Shown here piece by piece: positions 49,369 to 59,837 of a DNA stretch of 64,000 nt. The notes beneath the pieces were generated by a model, which was not told the origin of the DNA, searched no databases, and saw nothing but the letters and a program-made list of their open reading frames with translations. Every line of letters starts with the position of its first letter. Position 1 is the first letter of the stretch. Made by a program: the position numbers and the translations under genes. The stretch comes from Neodiprion pinetum (taxonomy: Eukaryota > Arthropoda > Insecta > Hymenoptera > Diprionidae): positions 3,773,001 to 3,837,000 of the forward strand of contig NC_060236.1 in assembly GCF_021155775.2 (NCBI RefSeq). The letters run 5' to 3'.

Positions 49369-50482
49369 GCAACGAATATCTTCCCCGGAGGGAGAGGCCG
49401 TAGGCCTTTTGGGGCAACGGCCCTTCGTGCGGCTGCTGCGGCACGAGGTTGGCTCTCTTTGCCTAGGTATGTACCCGTACATAGGCGATACGTTCGTACG
49501 AAAGCTGGAGCAGCAGAACGTGCGAGAGAAAGGCGCGGGGGTGGAGGAGGGTAGGGGAGGAGGGGACGCGTTATTGAGCGAGCAATTCGCACAAAGCGCA
49601 GACGAGGGCAACCACCCCACCGCGCTACTGCTGTCTGCAGCCGACTCCGACTCCCATCCCTCGAAACTTCCATCCCCACCCCGCCGTCTTCCATCCCTCG
49701 CTAACGCGATGCGTTCGTTTCGATATATCCTCCAACATAAGCCCAGACTTTGCGAAAGTGTGTACGTCACCCGTGTAACGAATATGCACCTGTATAGAAG
49801 AGGTACTTTCTAATGCAAAAATCTCGAATCTCCGTGTCACATCGATTCCGTTATACTTAGAATTATTAGCGTAACAGAGAACGCGGTGCTCGGAGCTCGA
49901 TGATGCACCCTGTATAACGTGTCTTGTTAGAGCTGCTAAGACGGCCATGTCGGTTTAATTTATTTTTTCTCTTCAACAGTATTGGGATCGAATTTTGAAA
50001 TCCGTATGTATTATCCAAAAATAAAAATCTGGAAAAATCAAAAAAATACGCGCGCTTCTGTTTCTTGCATCGTTTTACTGCACGTATAAAATTGTTGCGG
50101 ATAAGAATCCGCACCGCGGTAAAGTAATACGGGGGTGGTATCGATTTTCTCGCTACTACTGCCGCTACTGCTGCTGCTGCTGCTGCTGCGGCTGCTGAGC
50201 AGATTTCTAGCACCATGGTGAAACGAGTTGGAAGCAACGACTATCCACCGATAAAATATTATTACGCTTAAACTCGGTCTTCGGTTTATACCTATGCAAT
50301 AGCCTTCCGCGTTCCACTTAGACACTTGACCAACGATGTCAAAGTCACGTTACATGGTGGAGTGGACGGTTTTCTAATGCAACTGTATACATAATGTATG
50401 TAAATACACGAAGCGTTAATAATGATTAACGGATTTTACCAGATTTTCGAGATTCGTTTGTTTTCGAGCGATACTTCGATGT

Positions 50483-50712
50483 TGAATTATGACGCGGAAG
50501 TTAGTAACATTATTGTAACGATTTACTTTTCCAAAAAATCGTTGTTTCACAATTGGAGGAATGTCTAAAGTGCAGTAAATCATAATAAGGCAAAACTTAC
50601 TTCATATTTTGAAAACTTAACTACTTCAAAATTACTATGAACTTGCAAAATGGTAATTTTTCTCACCAATGTTTCGTTACATTAGCGTTACTAACATCAG
50701 CCTCATGTTCAA
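50483..50712. mobile_element. Palindromic MITE family, copy 3
   Basis: Left arm GGAAGTTAGTAACATTATTG, right arm (reverse complement) GGCTGATGTTAGTAACGCTA. Size and arm layout match copies 1 and 2. It lies upstream of shep near the candidate distal first exon. Confidence 0.75.
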
Positions 50713-51212
50713 ATGGTTTACTATTTCTCTTATTCGTGTAAACTGACGCGTCGAAGAAAAAAAATGACGATAGATTTTAAAAGAGGGATTCTACCAACAC
50801 GTCGCAAAGTCGCCAATCAGTAATTATTCCGCACTGACGAAGATGAAAATTTAATGCTATATTCTTGAATTCGTGAGGAATCCCGCCCCGCATTCCTACG
50901 GCAAAATTAGTCGGGATTATTATTACCAGATGGAGTTACCTCGCGGATTGAAAATTTTTTCCGTAAGCTGCGGCGACTGTCGCGCACTCTGGCGGAACTT
51001 TTCCGAAGTGAGAAATTTTTCGAACACGTAGTTAAGGTGGGATAAACAAAACTGGCGCGAATTTTCACTCTATTCAGATGAATTCTACGATACTGTATTG
51101 TCGACGTATGAAGTTGTCGACTGTAGAGAAAATTGATCTAGTTACAGAGATTGCTTTTTTGTTTTTCATTCTACTTCTTTTATCGGTCTTGCATAAATAA
51201 ATAAATTCTTAC

Positions 51213-51320
51213 CTTTGCGTGTAAATGATTGAATCGAAGATGCAGGCTAATATTGATGTTATAATTGCTGTTGAAATTCATGCCATTTAGCCATATCCTT
51301 CGGCACCAACTGCTGATCAT
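51213..51320 (-). CDS. Speculative distal first exon ending in phase 0
   Basis: ATG at 51320 opens 36 codons (MISSWCRRIWLNGMNF, then NSNYNINISLHLR) up to a good GTAAGA donor at 51212. The phase is compatible with splicing to the shep exon at 18357. No homology supports it as coding; it may equally be a non-coding 5' UTR exon or chance. The orientation is head-to-head with NDUFS7. Confidence 0.22.
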
Positions 51321-52169
51321 TGTTCCTGCACAAACGTCACAGCTCTCGCAGATATTTCACACACATTCTCAAGTTCGTCACTGCAATACCGCTTGAACGT
51401 TACTCAAATCGAAAAATTAATTTGCACGTTTCATATTCGATTGTGGTTGGCAGTTATTAGTTGAGACGGCGACACTGCGATTGTTCAATTGTTTACACCA
51501 CTGTCATGTCACAGATCGCGCCAAAAGTCCGTTTCACACGCCGTTATTTCCGGAGAATTTTCTCCAACATTGTGCGAACTTTATTCAAAATACACAACCG
51601 GAATTAGCGTTTTGTCACATGTGATGTGATAGAGAAAATTTTAATATTTTTTGACGCAAAGACTGCTTTGTCAAGTGCTAGCCACTACATTGAATTACCG
51701 AATATTTACACTCGCAATAATCGACTCGACACCGACGCATGATTGTTACCCACCTCATCAGACCGTCTTGTATACGATATCCCGACATCTCAGCATAACA
51801 GTGTGTAATAGCACGATTTTAATGCGAATTTTGGACGAACAACGTCACCCGACACCCGCACTTTTCGACGTCGCGTTCAGGACTGAAACAACCGAACAGC
51901 GAAGATCGGTAAGCACTCGCGGCAACGTCAGACCGATCTTTGTCGAGATCGCGATGTTATTAAAGATAGAATGTAAACATGCTCTACCGCACAATGATAT
52001 TATTTTCACGCCACTGAATACAATCACTTTGTTTTATGTTAGAATACCTGGCCCGAATTTGAGAAAATTGCGCGCAACATGAGTAATTTCAACGGTGCTG
52101 CACTCTGCGCGGAGGTGAGATGAAGGATGTACATTTTCTCCGAGTTTTTAGCAGACAGCAGAAGCGCTC

Positions 52170-52177
52170 TGACGTCA
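52170..52177. promoter_or_regulatory. Perfect CRE-like palindrome TGACGTCA
   Basis: The 8-bp cAMP-response-element consensus lies 21 bases before the NDUFS7 start codon. It is either in the core promoter or in the 5' UTR. CRE/ATF-type sites are common in mitochondrial gene promoters; function here is inferred from sequence only. Confidence 0.4.
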
Positions 52178-52197
52178 GTGCACGATCGAGCCAAACG

Positions 52198-53429
52198 ATG
52201 TTGCGTTCAATTGTGTTAAATCGTAAGTGTTGATAACAAAAAATATTTTGACTAAAGTCGTCTGCTACGAGTACATATTTCTCTGATATACTTAGGTTTC
52301 TCTCGACGCGAGTTTCAACTATTTGCAACTATTCGCAACTAATCATAACCGTCTGACCTCCCTCTACAATCCACTCAACACTTCAATTATTTTGTTGTTA
52401 AAATTTTGTCAATAGTAGACACAGGTAGATTAAGAAAAAGCCACATTGTTGCGTTACGTAACGATCTAGCGTATGTAAGATTTGGATTATGGTTAGTAAA
52501 AACTTTTGGTCTTTGCCCACCTTACGTTACCTAACATAACCTTAAAACTGAGTTTCACATATACATATATGCATCGCATCTTAACTGCGCCATAGACTAT
52601 AATTAAATTCATCTTGCGATTATTTTTCTTCATTATTGAAAAATCCCCACAGGCAGCGTACAACAAGGCCTTGCAGCCTTTGCACGCCAAAATGGGTTAG
52701 CACCAGCAGCGACTCAGGTTCGATCTGTAGAAACTGCAGCGCAAGTAAAGGATGGCGGCAAACTGGCGGAGACGGAAACTAAGAAAGTTCCTCGTCCTTA
52801 CAGTCCATTCCAGGATACTAGCAACTGGGCAGAATATGCGGTGGCCCGTTTGGACGACCTGCTGAATTGGGGTCGCAAAGGATCGCTGTGGCCCATGACT
52901 TTTGGCTTGGCTTGCTGTGCCGTTGAAATGATGCACATAGCTGCCCCGCGATACGATATGGACAGATTTGGTGTGGTCTTCAGAGCTTCGCCTAGGCAAG
53001 TTGATGTCATGATTGTCGCTGGGACTGTAACAAATAAAATGGCTCCAGCGTTGAGAAAAGTTTACGATCAAATGATGGAACCACGCTGGGTTATTTCTAT
53101 GGGCAGCTGTGCTAACGGTGGCGGATATTATCACTACAGTTACTCGGTGGTCAGAGGCTGCGACAGATTAATTCCTGTTGACATATACGTACCTGGTAAG
53201 TTAGACTGAAGTAATATTGCAATATTTGTTTAATCAGACTTACGAAATATGGAAGAATAGATGATTGTCCAGTTGACAGTTTTGTTATTTATCGTTAATT
53301 GTGAAATTTTTGCATTTCTTTTTACCCACAGGATGTCCCCCAACCGCAGAAGCTTTGTTGTACGGCATTCTGCAATTACAGAAAAAAGTTAAACGTATGA
53401 AGTCTCTCCAGGTCTGGTACAGAAAGTAA
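52198..53429 (+). CDS. NDUFS7: NDUFS7, complex I iron-sulfur subunit (PSST/20 kDa)
   Basis: Three exons: 52198-52222, 52653-53195, 53332-53429 (TAA), with phases closing to 221 residues. The first exon encodes only MLRSIVLN plus one base; spliced it gives the basic, hydrophobic start of a mitochondrial targeting peptide. The mature domain follows [20 protein letters not shown]. The four ligands of cluster N2 are visible: the tandem Cys in [10 protein letters not shown] (96-97), Cys in GSCANGGG (161) and Cys in GCPP (191). In the family this subunit carries N2, the last cluster before ubiquinone, in the peripheral arm of complex I in the mitochondrial matrix. The human protein is 213 residues, so length is normal. 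Donors GTAAGT and GTAAG and acceptors CCCACAG are canonical. The first exon is assigned by phase and signal. Confidence 0.95.
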
Positions 53430-53442
53430 TTTGTGTAAATGA

Positions 53443-53519
53443 AATAAAATGAAATGGAAATAATTGATAGTTGATGAAGGAGATAATGCACTAGTGTATA
53501 TAAATTATTATGAAATAAA
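53443..53519 (+). other. Two AATAAA polyadenylation signals for NDUFS7
   Basis: AATAAA at 53443-53448 and again at 53514-53519, 14 and 85 bases after the stop codon. Either would give a short 3' UTR. Confidence 0.6.
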
Positions 53520-56500
53520 GTGATGAAAATGAGATTAAAATAACAAGATAGTTTTCTAACAACACTTACTAATTCTGTTTAGATTCTTTGTATGGAAATT
53601 TTGTCGTAAAACGCGTTATTGGTGAATTCTCAGTCATGTTACGGAACAATGTATATAACAATAAAAATATTACACACACACACATATATATAATATATAC
53701 ATAATATATGTTAATACCGAATAATAACAATTGGTTTTTATTGAAAAAATAAATAGGTTTCTATTGAATATGAAAGTATATATTTGTATACGCGAGAAGT
53801 GAGCTGCGAAAAAAAGTAATTTACGCAAATCGAAAATATGAAAGTAAAATACACTGCGTAGAATAGAACGGATTGTGCTATCTTTGTCAATTTTGATTAT
53901 GTCACCCCCTGCCAACACGATTATAGGCGATTTTTTATTTTTTTTTGCCAACATCTGATAGAGCCTTGCAATACAGAATCCAAAGTATATGAAGATATAG
54001 TTTATGTGTTTAAAACTATCATTTTTATATACTTTTAACGTGTTTTGGTTTCTATATCAGAGCTAGACAAAAAATGCAAACATTTTCTAGGAATCAAAGC
54101 CACCACGTTATTCCGGACAGAAACGTAATTTTCAAACAAGTAATGGGAAAGGACTCAATACCTCAGAATAAAACGAACTATTTCGAGTAGTTAGTGTGTT
54201 ACCTTTTTCTAATATTTAAAAAATACATACAATTTGTGGTAAAACAGCCTGTACAAGAATTTAAGAGTTCTGGTTTTCACAATTTTTCCCCGACTCTCTC
54301 TCCCAGTCTCATGCACTCACTAGTATATTTATAACACTACGCCCTATGTGTAATCTAAATCCAAGTGTCGCTGGGCTTCATTTGAGATTACAGAAAACTT
54401 CTGAATGTTTTCTGTACTTTTTATTTGTTTTTGTTTTTTGTTGTTTTATTTTAATCTATATACAAACGCATCCTAATAAAACAAACCTAACTCTTTGATA
54501 TAGGATTTCTCACATTTACCAAATTTTTGTATTGATTTCTGTTTCTCTCGCTCACTCTTTCTTTCGTGTAGATACTAGTATGTATAACGTATATGTACAA
54601 TAGCACTCTCCCGGGATGTTTAGAAGTAGTTATCTTAAGTTTAATATTCCATACGGTCATATCTAGGGGCGTAATCGGAGATAGAGTAGCGTTGGAAAAA
54701 ATTCTTAATGCAGAACAGATTAATTATTATGGTCATGTGATTAAATAAATTTGTTGAAGCCTAATTTAGTCTTCCAGAAATAAAACTCAATCTAATTTTG
54801 AACGACTTTCGTAACATTTCATTCAAAGTACAACGCAATGTAAAAAATTTCTGTTCACAGAACATCGGTATTGGCAATTTACTCAGCTTAAATAGTAGCT
54901 AACTTGGATTGAATATTGTAAAAACTTGGTATGGTGCGACAGTAACGATAAGATTTTGATATATATATAATATATAGTACATATTTAGCCCTCTGTTCAA
55001 TTTATTCTACACAGCACTCTTCTCCTCACAACGCGCTTAGTCCACGCTTATATAAATACTACTCGATATTAATAATAATAATAATTCTTTGAAATTATTA
55101 CGTTTACGTCTCCTCACTTCATTGTATCTTGTAAATTTAATCGTTAAATTATGTACAAGACGCTGGGGTAACTTAAACGATTGAAATATTGACCTAATGT
55201 CTTTCGTTGGTTCAAGTTACCGAGCGCTAAGGCCCCTGCAGCTCTATATATGTCATGTTAATTCTTTAATAACTTCTTTTCTTTAATATTTATATTAAAT
55301 TTACGATCCCTATCATCGAGTTTTTTTCTTTCGCCTATCATCATTATTACAGATAATAATAACAGCAATATTATACAAGGTCGTGCCAAAAAAGAAAAAC
55401 TAAACGCGATAATTATTATTGTTTTCAGCATTTCAACTTATATGATTTATATATTTAAATAAATATATACATATATGTATGTATGAAAAAATATCTTGAA
55501 CCGCTTTTTTGGCATACCCTGTATTTCTGTCACTTACAACTTTTTTTTCTTTTACCATCATTTTACTCACTACTGTACACCATGGTATGTAGTGTCCCTA
55601 GCCTTTCAGCCCTTTGCTTATTACTTTTTTACTCTTTTAATTATTACCTTCAGTTAAATTTGTACGAATTACACACACTTTGCTGTACATCCACTGCTTT
55701 TTATACTTCTGTGAAGCAATTTGTTCCATAAAATAACAACTTGCCTTTGATAAGTGCATTTTCTGTTTGCTTCCGAATACCTGCATGTTATTCCTTCAAT
55801 TAGTTTTGATTTTCAACCGAAGAATGTTAAGTAAATATATCGTAGAAAGTAAGAAAAGAGTTTCCATCCAATTGAAATTTAATCCGCAACATTCTCGGGA
55901 TTGTATAGTCAAGGTTGCAAAGAGTAGTTCGGAAACTGAGGTAAAATTTTGCACAGGCACACGTAACAAGATAATCAAGTTAGTTGCAGAGAAAAATGTA
56001 ATTTTTTCATACCAACTGAACATTGGTTGTTTTTCCTTTTCTTAATGCAAATCAATCAATGAAAAATGAATTACAAGCATAACATAATTTCAGAGACTAA
56101 TCAGACCAGGAGTCACTTTGATATGAAAAGAGAATTTAAGTTGATGGCAATGAATGCAAGTAAACCTCAATTGTATGATGTGAGCCTCATAAATTTGACA
56201 CTACTGAATATTAGATATTTTTAAAGACTGTTGCAAGTGGGATTCTAACATTTTGGATCATAATGTAGGAAAAAAGTAAAAAATATAAACACATTAGAAT
56301 CAACGTGGCTAGATTTGTTTATGGTATAAAGAGCGTTGCTAAACGCTAATTTGATGCAAGTTTACTTCCTCTGTACGTTTTTTTATTTCGTAATAATCTC
56401 TAATATAATCTTGATTCTTCTCAGAGTGTATTTTCGCATCCATGCGTTTAATTCTTGTACCCGTTTTAGGTCCGTCTGGCATTTTCGATTTTCACACAAT

Positions 56501-56642
56501 TATTGTACTGCCATTCATGCGTACCTCAAAAACAGGTTTTACAGCCACTGTCGAAGTCCAGGGAGCAATCGTGGCCGACGATGATATCAAACTATTAAGT
56601 AAATGCGCGAGCATGCTATTTCGTGCAATTTTTTAGGATTGG
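53520..56642. other. NDUFS7/MAU2 convergent interval
   Basis: No coding exon seen. AT-rich, with a short CA/TA microsatellite at 53671-53695. Part of it is presumably MAU2 3' UTR; a minus-strand AATAAA (TTTATT at 56382-56387) lies about 255 bases past the MAU2 stop. Confidence 0.5.
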
Positions 56643-59361
56643 TTAGAGAACACCCTGAGACGTGGATGGAGGTGGATTGCTTGGCAGAGGGGGGATAGGT
56701 CCCTCAGTCCACTGAATTAGCGTGTGCTCGCCCATTTGGGTGCTTTGAAAATGGTCCTTTAATAGCATCTGAGAAAAATTGCAATGCGTCTGATACGCTT
56801 CACTTTCACGATTTGGATCACCGCATATTCTGTAGAGGTCTGCAACGAGATCGAATAAATATTTCGTCAACAATAGAACCAGAGAAAAGAGACGGGTGAA
56901 AGATAATGCCGTCTCAAATACACAGAAAAATGTAACATTGTATTTACCTTTGAGGATTGCACTAGCCCATAATTGGACGTGTACATCTGGTATTTTGGAA
57001 GCCAGTTGCATCGCAGGCGTTACCATATTCATGGATTCTCTACTATTTCCAAGAGACAGGAATATGTGACCCAATAGAACTAAGCTGCACGATGTTAACC
57101 GATTGAGATCTTCGGAGTTGGCCATTTTCAGAGTTTCTCGAAGATATCTTCTACAGAAATAAGACATGTTCGTTTTTTTCAATAATTTTATCGTCCCTGT
57201 CACTTTTGCTGAGACTAATAACTCGGATAATTAAGAATGCATTTCTTACTTGGCTTCGTTATATCGCGCCCCAAAGAAAGCTTGAAGTCCTTGAACGTAG
57301 TACGCCGCCGCTCGTAAAGAGTGGGAATGTGAAGGTAAAGATTCAGGGTTTATCCTTTCAAGTAGCGCACCTAATTCAGCATCCCTTTTCGTTCTGAGGT
57401 AAACTATTGCTAAATTTAAATTTGCAAATGTCCATAGTTCTCTTTCCTGTGATGTCTGTAACATTGTTTAAAAATGGGAAAATAATATCACATGAAAAAA
57501 TAATTTATCCAAAACGGTAGCCAATGTAATTAATCAAGCAAAATTATGATTAAAACAGCAGTATCAAACTAATATTAAGTTTTTTTACTCACTCTCAGTG
57601 CAGCTGTGAATTGTGCCTCTGCCGCCTCCATACAATTCATTGACATAGCATAAAGTCCTAACAGAGCATGTAACTGCGGTTTATGACTCTGTAAGAGGCG
57701 CGGTTGCCGCCTGCAAAGTTGGCAAGCCTGGGATATCTCTGCAAGGGCTAAACTTTTGTTTCCCATAACAAGCCGACACATAACAATGTGCTCCAATAGC
57801 ATTAGTTGAAATACAGATAGGATGGGCTTGTTGTCGACAACTATGAGAGGGGAAATTTATTTTATTAATTACACAAATAGATCACCGAAGTGTAATTTTG
57901 TCAAAGATAGCAATTCTTAAAAATACATATTTGGAAGAATTTGTATTCTAAAATAAAAAGCTATTTCTTTAAAAATTTGCAAGTATGATCAACCTTTTAT
58001 ACTTGTCTATATCATTTTTAATGAGGTTCAACTTACTTTTGAGTTTTTCAATCTGCGTGAGAGCTTTGTCAGTATATTTTTGAGCTTTATCCATATAACC
58101 GGCCTGCATGGAATGCATAACAGTCACGAGGTAAACCAAAACATACAAGTGTTCTTTGGGCATCCATACAAACATGTCTCCGATATTTGAACCAGTGACT
58201 ACTTCGTCCGAAGGCCAACTTGGTGACATTATCGTTTGTATACTTTGTTGTAACTGTTTGAGACAAGGCTTAACACTTTTTACCTGGCCAGACATGAGAC
58301 AATGACAAACTTGAAGCACCAAGAAATACACTTTCAAGTATTCTTTTTGGTGTGGACTAGCCTGCCAAGTCTCGATAAGGGGCCCAGCTTGATTTAGGAC
58401 GGCTGGTACCTCCGTAAATTTTTTGTCTATCAATAAAACCATCGCTTTACTCAGTAAAAACAAAACACGAGTGTAGCTCGCGTTACTTATGTAAGAATAA
58501 TCTGCTCCAACGCCGAGCAAACTGCCGGCTACCCCAAGGTCTTTTTCGGAAGCATGAATTTGCTGCAAAAATATTGATAAACATCAAGTTGAGGTGAATA
58601 TTATTGAAAATACACATCATATACTCAAATTTCTTGTCATACTTACAGCAAGCTGAAAAATCAGCCGACAATGCCAATAAACATTGTGCTGTGAGAGTTC
58701 TATGGCCTTTCTCAAGATCGGTTTGCTAAGACTTGATTGTTGCTGCTGGTCATACAGTTCGGCAACAACACTAGCTGCTTCAAATTTGACATCATCAAAG
58801 GCATTGATATTTTGACTCAACATCCACTGAAATTAAACAAGAATAATGTATAAGTGTCAAGATGTATGGCTGAGTGGTGACTCGATTTCATAGCACAATT
58901 TAAACATCTGCAAGATAGTTTAAAACTAGGAATGCTGCCAGTTGTTTTGCAGCGATTGATTCCCCAGTCCTTAACTGGTTCAATTAGGGGGTGTGCCGTG
59001 AAAATTCTGGAGACAGGTTAGGATTGTTGAGCAGCGAAAAAATCAGTGATAAAACTTTTTCGAACGGCAAAAAATCGGGGAATGGTTAAAGCAGATCAAA
59101 CCACGTCCAGTGTATGTGATAAAATAGAAAACTGACCGCTTGTTCGAGGTGGGATCGCGCCAGGTCAATGTTTTTGGTGTGCGTGAGTAGGATGTTACCC
59201 AGCTGTAAATGCGTTCTGGCTTCGACCCGTGGTGGTGGCTTAAAGTTAAAAACGGCCTGCAAACACTGAATACACGATTTGATATTCGGCGGGCTCGAAG
59301 TGCGAAAATTTTCGGCTAAACCCAACAGCGAAAGGTACCAAGCGTCCTGCGAAGACGCCAT
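56643..59361 (-). CDS. MAU2: MAU2 (SCC4) cohesin-loader subunit
   Basis: Seven exons: 59361-59137, 58826-58647, 58562-58037, 57840-57593, 57455-57250, 57150-56948, 56839-56643 (TAA). All phases close, giving 594 residues against about 613 in human. The N-terminus [20 protein letters not shown], the [20 protein letters not shown] stretch, [34 protein letters not shown] and [11 protein letters not shown] are strongly MAU2. The family is an all-helical TPR-like superhelix that wraps the N-terminus of NIPBL/Nipped-B; the pair loads cohesin onto chromatin in the nucleus. Donors include GTCAGT, GTAAGT and GTGAGT. The start is the first ATG and matches the family's N-terminus. It lies in tandem with the ALDH16-like gene, 476 bases downstream of it. 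The C-terminus ends STSQGVL. Confidence 0.96.
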
Positions 59362-59837
59362 TTTGACATTTCTCCGAGAGCGGCCAGGCTGTAAAACGAC
59401 CAGTTTTTACACCGTTCGACACTTTCACTACCGAAATAACGCTAATCAATCCCCCGACACCGTTCACGCGATTATCGGTCACATTTATTATTTTCAAATC
59501 ATTTAACGAGCTTCAAATTCACTGTATTGCGTAATATTTATGTTTCGCGTTAAACGCATCGTTCCCTGGTGGAGACGCCACTGCCTAAATTACTGTTTCA
59601 GTTCACCCATCTCCCAACTACGGCATTGGTATAGGAACATTTTATATTTCCACAACTCTAAAGAGCCGCCAAAACTTGAAATCTTTAGAATACATCTGAC
59701 GTAGTGTGTAATTGATAAGAAATAAAATCTGCCTCACATGAGTCCCGTTTTATTTTATTAACAGTACAAATGTTAGATTCGTATGGATTGTTGGATTCAT
59801 TGTAAAAAGCATAATACGATGGAAGTTTTAGTGGTTT
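59362..59837. other. Interval between the ALDH16-like gene and MAU2
   Basis: 476 bases holding the 3' UTR of the upstream gene and the MAU2 promoter. Overlapping minus-strand AATAAA signals (TTTATT at 59749-59754 and 59754-59759) sit about 80 bases after the ALDH16-like stop. Confidence 0.55.

Larger units (their letters stand above)
41382..52169. other. Upstream region of shep, leader/promoter DNA and shep-NDUFS7 divergent interval
   Basis: No homology-supported coding sequence. GC- and CpG-richer patches stand out from AT-rich DNA at about 43780-44030, 45240-45480 and 49380-49720. They are plausible promoter or 5' UTR segments of shep, but no exon boundaries can be fixed. CT/GA-rich low complexity dominates 42200-42700, and poly-G runs occur near 47286 and 48227. 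Long open frames here (for example 45493-46083) have no recognisable domain. Confidence 0.4.

Noticed and set aside
50161..50196. CTG/CGG-type trinucleotide run as a coding poly-Ala/Ser segment
   Set aside because: Short imperfect microsatellite with no supported exon around it.
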